A stretch of 64,000 nucleotides of DNA from Ustilaginoidea virens (taxonomy: Eukaryota > Ascomycota > Sordariomycetes > Hypocreales > Clavicipitaceae): contig NC_057322.1 of the NCBI RefSeq assembly GCF_000687475.1, positions 1,426,001 to 1,490,000 of the forward strand, written 5' to 3'. The notes below the pieces were generated by a model. That model saw only the letters and a program-made list of their open reading frames with translations. It did no database searches and was not told the DNA's origin. The first letter of the stretch is position 1, and each line of letters opens with the position of its first letter. Made by a program: the position numbers and the translations under genes. Shown here piece by piece: positions 1 through 10,742 of the stretch.

Positions 1-180
1 GTTACTGTTAACTTGGTACATATACTGCTGCCTTGAGGCTCATTCGGTTTACGTTGAGAGAGAATCTGAGCCCTATTGTTAGCGGCAGCAATCCTTGCAA
101 ATGGAGAGCACGGTCAGAACACTGTGTATTTCCCAGAGGAATAGACTATATAGATGACTGTGGCACTACAATCCTGTCAA

Positions 181-273
181 GACACTTTGGCCGAGTGGTT
201 AAGGCGGTGCCCTGCTACTAGCGTATGTTAGGCATTACATTCGTGTGCGTAGGTTCGAATCCTGCAGGTGTCG
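181..273 (+). tRNA. tRNA-Ser(GCU), copy 1, with 12-nt intron
   Basis: The 93-nt gene folds as a class II tRNA. The acceptor arms (181-187 and 266-272) pair fully, allowing one G-U. The D arm is GCC/GGC. The anticodon stem is GTGCC (207-211) with GGCAT (231-235), and the variable arm is ACA-TTCG-TGT with a UUCG tetraloop. The T arm is GTAGG/CCTGC with a standard TTCGAAT loop. The discriminator base is G (273), as in eukaryotic serine tRNAs. The anticodon GCT is at 214-216. The extra bases 218-229 lie after position 37, where nuclear tRNA introns occur, so I read them as a 12-nt intron. A T5 pol III terminator follows at 283-287. Confidence 0.93.
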
Positions 274-1433
274 TGTGCTAGCTTTTTGCCCCACACTCGG
301 GTTTGCTTGTACTTGGTTTTTTTCAACTCAGCCTCTTCAACGCTCACAGCATTGTTCAGCATCCTGGACCTCCTTTTTCGTCTGTATCTATCTACCCAGC
401 GTCAGCCTCGATGCACGAGGCCCGAAGGATCCACTCCCAGCTACAGCATAGCCGCATGCTCTGAGACGCGCCGCGTCGTTAACTGTTCCCCTGGCTTGGT
501 ATTCTGTGGGCGGGATGGCCACCGCGACGTGGAATCAATCTGCTTGGAGATGGGGGCCGTCGAGACGAAGAGACGAAAGCTGCCGTGGGCACGCGCCAGA
601 CGGCTGCGCTCTGTGACCTCCATTGCGTCTCACAGGCTTTTGATACCGAGTTCTCCACATGATTGTCGAGCCTGGTTCTCGTCCCCAAAGACAGTCTTCA
701 GTAGGTTTGGAAGATTCCGTCTGCGAGGAAAAGCCTGACTCCCATGAGGTACCAACCAAGGTCTAGCAAACGAGCCGCGTGGTGGAAAATAGAAGCCCGA
801 CACTCGCAACTGCCTCTCAAAGCCGCTTGGCAGTGATTGACCCGGAATCTCCTCAAGGGCAGCCCCCCGACCGACACAGCTAAGCAGAGGTAGTAGCTAT
901 GGCATCCACCATCGGTCCAAGTTGCAGGGGCCTAGGTTGTCCTTGCCTGCCGTCTCACCTCGTTCAACGCGTTCGGTAAGAAACGGTTTGACAGTCAAAG
1001 ACCAAGAATTCTACGTCCCGCGTAATCCGATGTCGCGGCGGGCAAAGTCGCGCTTGTCGTGCCCCGCCGTCCCACGCACGCTGTTACGGGATATCTGGCG
1101 ACGGTGAACCGTTGCGATGCACGCCGCTCAGAACCTCGAGGCCGTCTGCTCAAAGAACTGAGAACATGGACGCGCGCGCAGTCCGGGCCTCTGATCCTGC
1201 TGCCTGCTTCCTGGTCTGACGATGAGCCGCCAGCTCGCTGCCCAGTTGTTGCCTTGGCCCCGTCGAGGCTGGTAGCAGCGGTGTCAAACGTACCGCACAG
1301 CGCACTGTTGGCTGCAAACGGGTTGATAGTAAAAGGTGCTTTGTGCTTGCTGCACAATGCACTTGCTGGCACGGGCTAGGATCCTGAGCACTCCTTGACT
1401 TAATGCTCGTTTGACCCCTTAGCCGGATATCAA
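274..1433. other. Intergenic spacer between tRNA-Ser copies 1 and 2
   Basis: I see no gene here. The open frames (for example 268-738 +, 995-1372 -) have no recognisable domains and overlap one another on both strands. Confidence 0.6.
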
Positions 1434-1526
1434 GACACTTTGGCCGAGTGGTTAAGGCGGTGCCCTGCTACTAGCGTATGCGAGGCATTACATTCGTGTG
1501 CGTAGGTTCGAATCCTGCAGGTGTCG
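1434..1526 (+). tRNA. tRNA-Ser(GCU), copy 2, with 12-nt intron
   Basis: This gene has the same mature sequence as copy 1. The intron (1471-1482) differs only at its last two bases (CG in place of TT). The 5' flank shares just a few bases with copy 1 (TCAA before the gene), and the 3' flank has its own T5 terminator at about 1533-1537. The duplication therefore covers little beyond the transcription unit. Confidence 0.93.
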
Positions 1527-2497
1527 AGATTCATTTTTGCTAGCTACCTGTGCATCTACCGGCTTGTCCTTTGCTTTTTATGTCATTTACTACAATGTAC
1601 TGCGTCGCGGTATGCACCAAGCTGCTGCGGTGCTAGACATTCCGGACCCTTTTTCCGCAGCACGAAGGGCAGTTGCGGCCTGGGGGGCAACAGATGCAAG
1701 CAAAGCACTATGTAGGATTTCCTCTTGATTCTCACCCAGGGTTTTCCTATACAGATAAGGCGAGGTACAGGTTGTTTAATAGCTTAGCTTCTAGCTCAGC
1801 TCACTAGTGTAAACAATAGGTCGTGGGCCGTTGTGTACTCCCGTCATGGACAGTAATATTCCTGGTAGCCCATGAGCGACTCTGGACCCATGCTGTCCAA
1901 GGGCTGTTGACCCACGAGGAGCTTATATCCGGGCAAGAACAGGGCGGCTATCTGCAATGCATACTGCGTAGCATTGTAGTTAATAATAGATGGGTGCGGA
2001 GTCCGGAGCATGTGTGCTCCTTGTATCCGTATCATGGCTATAAGCTCCATAGGGGCCATCCGGGTCCACCTAGATGGGGACCGCTTTTAGGCATCGCCGG
2101 TGTCGTTCAGGAGACAGGACGTCCCCCGGCTTGACCCAGCAGTTTGGGACCACGACAGGGGTTGGCCATGACCGTGTCAGCTTTCCCGTATGTTGAGGGT
2201 CCCGTTGCTCCTTGGGATAAATGCCCCGCTGCCCGCCATGTGTGGAAGAGAGGTGGATGCAGGGCAAGCCCACCGATTCTAAACTCTCCTACTATGACGT
2301 TGTCAGTACGGAGTACTGTAAATTTAAAAAAAAAAATCGCACCAAGTGGGGTGGAGCAAATGGCCTCTGTTTATGCCTGATATGATATACTCTGCATAAA
2401 TACGTAGGAGCACCGAGATCCTCCTGCTTGCAGATCTGCAGTTACAGAGACTTGGTGGTTCCTGCGAATCAGGACATGCAAAAATCTAAGTATCTTC
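1527..2497. other. Intergenic spacer between tRNA-Ser copies 2 and 3
   Basis: There is no supported gene. A GTACGGAGTAC-type motif lies near 2306-2317. Overlapping short open frames on both strands look like chance. Confidence 0.6.
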
Positions 2498-2590
2498 CGA
2501 CACCTGCAGGATTCGAACCTACGCACACGAATGTAATGCCTAACATACGCTAGTAGCAGGGCACCGCCTTAACCACTCGGCCAAAGTGTC
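2498..2590 (-). tRNA. tRNA-Ser(GCU), copy 3, inverted, with 12-nt intron
   Basis: This is the reverse complement of copy 1 and matches it over all 93 nt, including the TT-type intron. It lies in opposite orientation about 1 kb from copy 2. On the minus strand a T5 run follows the 3' end (complement of the A-run near 2481-2485). All promoter elements (A box in the D arm, B box GGTTCGAATCC) are intact, so it should be functional. Confidence 0.93.
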
Positions 2591-3160
2591 CTGGCAAAGT
2601 AGTCGCGTATAAGCAAAATATGTACCTTACAGAGCAGTGAGCACAGCGCCGGGTTTGATTTTCTCCCTGGCATCCACACTCCCGTACTGTGCTTACCTTG
2701 CTTACAATACATACATTTGGAAGAGGAATACGGATTACGGATTACGGGATAGCGAAGTCACACACAAGGTGCAGTCGTGCGCCCGCCTCGTCTCTTGTCA
2801 CCTGGTCCGAGGGGGATGCGCTGCAGACAGCGCGAGAACCTGGGCTGGTGCGCTGAGTCGAGTTTCGCTAAATATCACGCCGATAAGAGGTTTTCTTGAC
2901 GAGCTCCACATCAACCGTACTCGACTGGATGATGGGAACTGCGAGTGTGGGCTTTGAGTCGCGCCAGGAGGGAGGCAAAACAGCTTGTGCCTGTTGACGA
3001 AAACGACAGTGAGTCTACTCGGTACTAATGTGCCAGTGGAACGAGTGGCCTTTCCACCCAAGATGGCAGTTGGCTGGCGCAAGCTTTGTCCTTCTCATCC
3101 GCGATTCGCGTCGCGCGTAGCTTCCAAACTGCATTCCGTCCAACGTTACCCAGCATGGAT
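2591..3160. other. Intergenic spacer before the methyltransferase 3' end
   Basis: No gene is supported. The open frame at 2637-2957 (+) has no recognisable domain. Confidence 0.5.
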
Positions 3161-4272
3161 TCAAGCACTGAGTGGTTTCTGAGCATACACGTTTCGTCTA
3201 CGGCGGTCAGCAAACCAGCATCCTTTCCCGTTTCCACCGAGTACAGAGAAACAAACAGGGGGACAGGGAGACGGAGAAACTCACACGTCGGTGCAGAAGC
3301 GCACGCCATCCAAGATGTCCCTCCTGGCGCCCTCCTCCAACGCCTGTGCCTCGTCCTCCCCAACCTCTGCCCGCAGAAACCTTCCCAGGCTATCGACCAG
3401 GGCATATAGCACCTCGCTGTTCAACGCCCCGACTTCCTTCAACTTGCCATCCCGCGGCCAGGCGTTACTCGGCAGCGCGTACCGGTCCTCCGTGACGTTT
3501 ACGAACCCTGCCTCGTTGCACCATTCAGCGTACAGCTTGTTGCTGTTCAAGGGCCTGCCCAACTTGAGGCCGCCGTCCCGGACGGCCCTGGACCACCGGC
3601 GCGCGGCGCTGTCCTCGAAGGATTCGTCAACGGCCAGGTGATCTATGCACGGGTCGAATATCTCGATCCAGCCGCCCGGGGTGAGGTTGTCGTAGGCCTT
3701 GCGAATCACCGAGGGCTTGGAGTCGAAGCAGCACACGATGTAGCGGAGGTGGATGTAGTCAAAGGGGTGGGGAAACGCCCATTCGCCACTTGTGTCGTGC
3801 TGCATGAAAGCCAAGTTGGGGAGGCTGTGGGACGCCTGGATGGGATACAGGTCCGTCCCCAGGACGTTTGTGTCGGGATGGGCGCTTGCTGCGTGCGCAC
3901 CTGTTCGTTAGGACGGCGCCGCTTGGCATGGGCGAGAGTGGAGGACCTACTGACCGTATTCATAAGCCCATATGCCGGTGCCGGTGGCAACGTTCAGGAC
4001 GTGCTTTGGCTGGGTCACGGGTGCGTGGCCGAGTCTGCCATCCAGCACGAGAAGGCACATCTCGTGCTGCCGGTCTTGTGGTTTTCAGCAACATGCCCCT
4101 ACTGTCATTGGGGGGGGGGGAGGGGGGGAGAGGAGAGGGGGATTTCAAAGTCAAGAAGCGTACTGAGGCGGTCCTGTTCGTCCTGGAGATGTCGTCAGCA
4201 ACTCTCCGTCACCATTCTTGAACTCAACAGGTAAAGTAAAACCCACCGCGTCGGTTGGCAAAAAGTAGGCTG
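3161..4272 (-). CDS. LaeA-like SAM-dependent methyltransferase (5' end unresolved)
   Basis: This is a class I SAM methyltransferase of the fungal LaeA-like/TAM family. Exons read on the minus strand are about 4272-4247, 4182-4164, 4074-3955, 3888-3285 and 3197-3161, with all frames in register. In order they encode a YFLPTD..DEQDRL..QHEM entry motif, motif I (HVLNVATGTGIWA, SAM-binding glycines), the acidic strand-2 end (VLGTDL), FDYIHLRY, LTPGGWIEI (post-motif II), and a family-typical C-terminus (VYAQKP). Introns have GT donors and branch sites such as CTAAC or CTGAC. The intron at 4163-4075 carries a long G run. The first exon is a guess, because the usual N-terminal segment could not be traced further. 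Relatives act on secondary metabolism or have unknown substrates. No biosynthetic genes lie nearby, so the substrate is unknown. Confidence 0.8.
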
Positions 4273-5830
4273 GTCAACCAAACAACTTGTTAGCCGCTTC
4301 TGCTCGCGAGATGGGAGAAAGATGGCCGCACATTCATCGTTGTAGTCTCGGGCGGTCCGCCTGTTCTGTCGGGCCGCAGCTTCGATACGGATTTGTTTTT
4401 GCCTAGGTAGGTAGTTACGTTTGCTCCCAGTAAGCCTCCCTAATGGTGCCATTGGCATTGATAGTATGGCCACGCTGAGCGATTGGCCAAGAAAGACATA
4501 AACTTACACCGCCGCCGCAGCTGGATCAGGTGTCAGATCAAGCCCGTGGTACGCGTATCCTTGGTCCTTCAACATCTTGGCAGCCATGGAGAATACAAGA
4601 GCTTGGAGCGGAGGGCAGATTCAGGGTGGATAGAGACGCTGGTTTCTGTCTCCCAAGGCTTTTGACAAGTTTCACACGAGGCTCATCTGCGCTCTTATAG
4701 ATTGTGTCCGTCAGCCATTCGCTACGATACACTGCCGGAAACGACAGTCTTACTCGCATGTGTCAGACAGAGACTGAGCCAGCTGGCTGGGATGCAGAAT
4801 GGGCAGCCTAGCCCAGGGAACAAACATAGACTATGCATTAATGATATCCAGCTTATGCTTATCTTTTCCCTCAAGTCTGTGGCAGCACTACTTGTCAGTG
4901 AAACTGCAATGCTGTCGATAGCAACACTAGGATCATGGATGTCAAGTTGGATGTCAAGTAAATACAACTGGTAAAGCCGCGTTTTTCTTCTACCTGTTAT
5001 GCAGGGGCGGGTCAGATATCACCCACAAACCTTCTGACCAATCCAGGACAAACTGCCGAGCACAAGTTCTTAGTTCCAGAAGAGTCAAGATCCAACCGTT
5101 GACGACTTTTGCACTCAAAGAGACCGGCGCTAGGGATCCCGAGTTCGCTTCTGAAACTGAACCGGGCCAGGACACCATCGTCGACCCTTTTCAAGACGAG
5201 GTATCCTAGCCTAGATTCTTACCCCGCCCCCCTCACCCTTGGTAATTATCTGCTAGGCTTCGAAAAGCGCATTAACCTTGTTATAGTATATAGCGGTCTA
5301 GTTTGACTCTATATACTGATAGCTTCCAGCGTCTTTGCCATGAACCTGATGGCAACCATGTCGAGACCCTGGACGTTTCTGGACGAGTGCCAAGCCGGCC
5401 ATGCCACCGCCATGAATATGTCCCTGCAAAAAAAGCGAAAACTTGATGCCTTAACAAAGCAACGCAGAGTGAGAGGGATGCATCAATCTTCCATCTTCAA
5501 CAGACGTTCGACCCACAGGGAAGTAAAGGAGCAGAACGTATAGGCTGAAATGGGACAGCGCCCCCAGGGCGAGTGGTTGAAAAATCGAGACCAGCCATGC
5601 TGTCCAAGCTGGGACGCAACAGTCGCTGTCTAGGATAATGTCCGTGTCATTCATTATGGTGGTATCATGAGGCGAACCGGAATAGAATAGCTAAACAAAC
5701 CCCCCAACGCCAGGTTCACTTTTCGCATTTTACGAGACGCGTCATCACATCATTTCATGTTCATATTGGCCCTAGGCGATTAAGTCAGAAACGTCCAATG
5801 CTTGACCAGTCTCAGGGAACAGATGGGGGC
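4273..5830. other. Intergenic region
   Basis: It may hold the missing 5' exon of the methyltransferase near 4300-4470, where a minus-strand open frame exists. Otherwise only short unsupported frames are seen, including one at 5340-5543 (+). Confidence 0.4.
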
Positions 5831-6531
5831 TTACTGGTCCAAGCCCAAGTAGTCCGAAGCAGCCAACAGCTCCAGACACAACTCCACGGGGATATCCATG
5901 TCAGGTACATCGTCACTATTGCGGTAACGGTACCAATAGTGAAAGTACTCGACCACTTTGTCAAGGACCATGCCACTAATATGAAATGGTCAAACACAAT
6001 CGAGTCAGCTGCCAGCTCCTGGGAGGGAAAAAAAATCAAAGGGGCCAGGACCAAGAAGTAGCACCCGAAACAAAAAAGGTTTAATGACCACAAAGTAGGC
6101 CATCACGTCAGTTCAAGTGTAGTTGGACATCAACCAGCCCGACCAGCGACGAAGCGGCGTTCTGTCATGGTGCACAGAATGCAGTGCAACGATTGGTGAT
6201 TCTGTCTTCATCCCCGATTCAGGTGCATGGCAAAGTTCAAACGAGCCCGGCTTACCTTATTTCCTGAAACACACAGCGTGCGTATTGAGCTTCGGCGAAC
6301 TGGCCTGCACATTACGTGTGAGCACTGAGCAGGGCATGACGCGTGGTCCAAGGACATGCTATAGCATCGAAAGATGAAAGATGAAACAAATACAGCGGTT
6401 CACGCACTCCTCACGTCGAGCATGCCCTTGATGATGGGGCTCACCATGGCAGCCTCGCGGAGGACAACGAATTCGAAGCCATCGCCCGAGATCAGGGTGA
6501 CGTATTTGTTTCGAGGCTGCAGCAATGCCAT
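5831..6531 (-). CDS. elc1: Elongin C (Skp1-fold adaptor)
   Basis: Three exons, 6531-6408, 6304-6256 and 5975-5831, join in frame to give 105 residues, close to the roughly 100-112 of elongin C. Exon 1 encodes the first beta hairpin (KYVTLISGDGFEFVV..., then IIKGMLD). Exon 2 encodes the SQFAEAQ...FQEI segment. Exon 3 encodes GMVLDKVVEYFHYWYRY, SDDVPDMDIP and the final helix PVELCLELLAASDYLGL. Elongin C bridges BC-box proteins to cullins in ubiquitin ligases and, with elongin A, acts on stalled RNA polymerase II. The start is the first ATG, six codons before the conserved strand. Intron 1 uses donor GTGCGT; the nearer GTGAGG donor would break the frame. Intron 2 is 280 nt, long for this window. 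Confidence 0.9.
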
Positions 6532-8150
6532 GATTGGAGTCGGCGACAAGAAGTCGAAAAGATGGGAGAAGGAGTTTTCTCAAATTCACTGCCGGTCTAA
6601 ATTTGTGCACGTGTTGGGTGGGTCAGCCCAAGCCCCGTCCTGGATGTTCCGTTCCTCGGCTAAATAAGGGCTGGTTATGATGTTGTCAGAGCAGAGGATG
6701 AAAACGCCACCAATAGCAAGACTAGAATGTGCGGACGTAGATGGGTAAGACTTGCTGGAGGGAATCATAGCGGTGCGGGTTCCCAAGAACAAGAAAGCCT
6801 TGCAAGCCGCATCGTTGATGCCATCCCGAACCTCTTGTTTCAATCATTCCTGTCGAGAAAACTATGCCGGTCTTGTGCAAAAACCTTTTCTTGTTTGTGT
6901 CAACACTGACGCAAATTTTCGATGCTACGTTGCATTATTTGTCTACGTTGCATTATTTTGTCATCAGAAAGAAGAATCGCAATAGCGATGGGTTGACGCC
7001 CGAGTCTGAAAGTGGGCTAGCGTACGGAACACCAGATGAAGTACTCCGTACGGATACTCCGTATCAATTGTTCCACGAAAAGCAGGACCAATGTCGCCAA
7101 GCAGACGATGGACCAAACCAGCTGTCAAAGTTGCAGCTAAAAAGCATTTTACTCGCGCCAGGGCCCAGGCGCATATATAATTAATCTTCTGTGCAATAGA
7201 CAAACGGTCTCTAGAGCACGATACCGTCCTCCTATGCCCCAAATTTCGCGACTGTGAGGCAGGTGCTGCTCACATCCCTTGCCCTGGTTGGTGGGTGCAT
7301 AACACAAGCCCACTTGATCTGCGATGCTACAAACGTGATACTCTCCAGTCATGCTTGGCACAAAAGGAATCCAGCGGGCGAATCTCTCTTGACAGGTTGA
7401 TGGGTCGCTTGGTCGCTTGGCCTCTTGGCCGCTTGGCCGCTTGGGTGCCCTTCCAGCGAGGATGGATTTGGCTTTTTCAGTCGGGGCCCAAACCCAAAGA
7501 CGAACTCGTCAATCAATCAAAGCAATCCAATTAACTAGCTTACTCCGGACAGAGTTCCCAAGGTTATATCCAGAATCCCAGATTAGCGCTGGTGTTCCTT
7601 CCCACCTTCCCACCCCCCCGCGTCCGCACCCGCTCGCTCCAGCAGGAAGCTGCCGTGCCGCGGCTGCGATCATGGTTGGCCCACTCTCGCTTCTGTTGCC
7701 TCGCCAACCCCGATCCCTCTCCTCAGGATCTGGCTTGGTTACCCACAGTCAGCCCAACAAGATAGAAGCGGCCGCCGCCAACCGACCGCACCATCATCCC
7801 CCCCCCCTTACAAACCCATTTATTCCTCCGCAACGGCCAACAAAGTCCTCATCATTGACCTAGAGTTACTGCCAGCAGCACTTTTGCCATTTGGTTATCA
7901 CAACCGCACAAGAGAGAAAACCGTGCCGAGAATAGGGGCCATCGTCGTACATTGCCGTCGACACAGACCACCAGCTGTGATTCTTGCCTGCCTGCCTGCT
8001 GCCACCAGAGACCCCGTCCTGTCTGGATCTGGATCTGGATCGGCGCACACGCCACAGTTTCTCCGAGACTGACTCGAGCGTTTCTGGCTGCAAACGACGG
8101 TTTCGCCCTTTTCTTTGTTTGCTCACGGGGCTGAACATTTTCCAAACGGC
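6532..8150. other. Intergenic region between elongin C and rho4 (divergent promoters)
   Basis: The two genes diverge from this stretch. I see no coding sequence. A tandem TACTCCGTA-type motif lies at 7041-7064. The last 600 bases are pyrimidine-rich, fitting the 5' leader of rho4. A GGATCT repeat occurs near 8023-8041. Confidence 0.5.
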
Positions 8151-9098
8151 ATGGCTTCCCATCATCGAAACTCACAGTACGCATCAGCCAGCTATGACCA
8201 GCCGCGGCGTCAACAGCGCACGCGCTCGAGCGATGGCACTGTCAGCACCTCAATGAGCTCATCGTCTGGTCGGGAATCTGCCGCTACGCACGTCACCGAC
8301 GCTCCCTCGTACTCGAAGAAGATTGTCGTGGTAGGAGATGGTGGGTGCGGCAAGACATGTTTGCTCATAAGCTACAGTCAAGGCTATTTTCCCGAGGTGA
8401 GAGCACCCGATGCACAGCAACAGCAACAGCAACAGCAACCGCGACTCCGGATGGACCTGACCTTGCCATGGCCTTCATTTAGAAATACGTTCCCACTGTT
8501 TTCGAAAACTACATCACTTACCCCACTCACAACCCTACTGGAAAGACGGTTGAGCTTGCGCTGTGGGACACGGCCGGTCAGGAAGAATACGACCGTCTGC
8601 GCCCGCTGTCCTATCCCGAGACCGACTTGATATTCGTATGCTTTGCCATTGATTGTCCCAACTCCCTGGACAATGTTCTTGACAAGGTAAGCCCGTGTCT
8701 CCCCCATGAGAACAGAACAGGTCGCGAGTTTCTGCATGCTAACCACTCAGCAGTGGTATCCCGAGGTCCTTCATTTCTGCCCCTACACCCCTCTTATCTT
8801 GGTCGGTCTCAAGTCAGATCTGCGCTACAAAAAGACTTGCATCGAGATGCTCAAGACCCAGGGCCTCACGCCGGTTACAACAGAGCAGGGTCTTGCCGTC
8901 GCCGGCAAGATGAACGCGCAGTACATGGAGTGTAGCAGCAAAGAAATGCTCGGCGTTGACGAGATATTTGATCGCGCCATCATCACTGTTGTCGCCAACG
9001 ACAGAAGGAACCAGAATGCAGCTGCCCGCGACAAGAACTCAGCCGTCCCTGGCATGAAGCCGCCCAAGAGGAGGAAGAGACTATGCTTGATTCTGTAA
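8151..9098 (+). CDS. rho4: Rho4-type small GTPase
   Basis: Exons 8151-8396, 8483-8686 and 8754-9098 give 264 residues. After a Ser/Gln-rich N-terminal extension of about 55 residues, typical of Rho4, come the P-loop GDGGCGKT (residues 62-69), switch I with YVPTVFENY, switch II with [18 protein letters not shown], the Rho insert region, the base-recognition motif (LVGLKSDLR in place of TKxD, as in other Rho proteins) and CSSKE. A basic stretch precedes the C-terminal CLIL CaaX box, whose final Leu favours geranylgeranylation. Rho4 acts at septa in actomyosin ring assembly and wall remodelling of filamentous fungi. Intron 1 (8397-8482) carries a CAG/CAA run. Intron 2 is 67 nt. The assignment to Rho4 rather than another Rho rests on the N-terminal extension and overall similarity. 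Confidence 0.93.
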
Positions 9099-9331
9099 AT
9101 CGCCTCGTGTGAGCACGCCGTTTTTGCTTTCCTCCCAAGCCTAAGCCCGAAGTGGGGGGGGGGGGGGGGGGGGGAAAGGCTGGTGTTTGCCGCCTACAGA
9201 TTTGTAATGACCGACCGCTCGACATTTTCTTTCCGGCACGCTTTATTGCCTTGGTTTCTTTTTCTTCTTCTTCTTCTTTTTTGTTTTTGTTTTGGCACCC
9301 TATTCTGTATTTGATGACGGCACTTATTACG

Positions 9332-9368
<37 letters not shown>

Positions 9369-9691
9369 ACACACAGTCTTGCAAAGGGAGACAATACCAT
9401 GGAAGCTGGCGAGAGAGGCATCCCTTGTGGCAATGATTTTCGGCGGTGTGATGGTTGAACGATGCTAGACTGACGTGGAAATGGTGGAAATGAAGGATTC
9501 TTTAATTCAAGTTTTGTATCTGCATGGTTTTCATTTGTAGGATGGCCTGCTGTTCGATTCGGTGGTATGACTTGGAAAAGAAAGAGACTGCGTGTAGTGT
9601 GATGGCACGGATTGTTGCTTGTACCGGCGGGCTTTTTCATTGTTTTCCTTCTTTGCTCTTTTCCAAGTCAAAATTGGCTCATAGACGGTTA
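9099..9691. repeat. Convergent 3' region with G21 and (CA)n tracts
   Basis: The rho4 and dad1 genes converge here. A G-only run lies at 9154-9174, a TTC-rich run near 9262-9279, and a CA dinucleotide run at 9332-9375 with one interruption. Open frames through it encode only dipeptide repeats and are artefacts. Confidence 0.85.
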
Positions 9692-10157
9692 TCACTGTTG
9701 TGCCTCTAGCTGGTCGTGGTCTTGTTTGTCGTTGTCCCTCCTGTGACTGGACTGTGTCTGGGCGTCGCCATCGTCTTTGCCCATGACATTTTCGAACTGC
9801 GACCATAATGCTTCGACGGCGGAGAACTCGTTGCCAACCTGCGAGCGTCAGCGTTTGCGTCTTTCGCCCCATGTTAATTCGGGTTTGCTCTTCTGGATCC
9901 GACGCGGGTTGACTGTATTGTCCAGGTTGAGAGGGTTCAGTGGCTTTGAGGCCTACCTTGATGACGTCTTCCAGACCCCGGTTCAGTTTGTTGATGTTGG
10001 CGAGGACGTGCTCAAAGCTCTGGACGCGGTGGTTAGCGCAGTGGCAAAAAGGCTGTCGCTGTCGCGGCCGGCAGCGTACCGTGGCGATGTCCAAGATGAG
10101 CGCTTGGCGCTGCTCTTCGAAGTAGGTCTTGTCCCTGGTGCGCTGGCGCTTAGCCAT
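9692..10157 (-). CDS. dad1: DASH/DAM complex subunit Dad1
   Basis: Three exons, 10157-10080, 10019-9957 and 9838-9692, give exactly 95 residues, close to yeast Dad1 (94). Exon 1 encodes MAKRQRTRD and [13 protein letters not shown]. Exon 2 encodes [20 protein letters not shown]. Exon 3 encodes [19 protein letters not shown] and a polar tail. These match the helical Dad1 core, in which the xxNINxLNRxLE and VGxEF..V..LW segments are conserved. Dad1 is a subunit of the ring complex that couples kinetochores to microtubules and is specific to fungi. All introns are GT-AG; intron 1 (60 nt) has a GCTAACC branch site. Its 3' end faces rho4, and mge1 lies upstream on the same strand. Confidence 0.92.
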
Positions 10158-10742
10158 TGTTATTTCTGGGATGGCGGAGGAAGGTTTGCGGATAGTGGGC
10201 GGTGGGAGGTGGGCGGTGGGGGAACCAAGTCTGGAGTTCTTGAAGCCATCAAGACACACAAGACACAAGACACACAGATGGACCCAGTTACGTCTCGGAC
10301 CTCCAACGGCGTTTGAACCTTGCGAATGATGAATTCTACAGCCCTAGACTACTAGTACATGTGCCCGTTTCGATGATTTACTATAAGAGGAGAAACACCC
10401 CCAAAAAATAGGACCAGAAAAAAAACCCCCGCAATGCATGAAATGAACAAGATTCTACTCATAACGGGACATGACCCTTGACCCCACGCCCCAAGACGTC
10501 GACATGCCAGGCGCTTTGCTTTGTCTTGTTTTGTCATAATGTACAAGCATGCGTTGTTTACAACCGCAAGATTAAATAAATGCACCCCACCCCCTCTTGA
10601 TGTCAAGAATGAATTCTTTTTCCTTTCCTTTCCTTTTCTTTTCTTTTTTCTTTTCCATCTTTTTTTTTTTTACAGAATACGTTTTTTGTATGGGTAGATA
10701 GGAGTAGAGAGTTGGGGGCAGCAGCAGTGGCGAGAAGCTGCT
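10158..10742. other. Spacer between dad1 and mge1
   Basis: It holds the dad1 promoter and the mge1 3' region. Short direct repeats (ACACAAGACACA) occur near 10254-10275, and T-rich/CTTTT runs at 10619-10671 probably serve the mge1 3' end. No gene is seen. Confidence 0.5.

Noticed and set aside
3281..3814. Methyltransferase as a single short frame starting at TTG
   Set aside because: The frame is one internal exon. Splicing to upstream and downstream exons restores motif I and the family C-terminus, so a frameshift or truncation is not needed.
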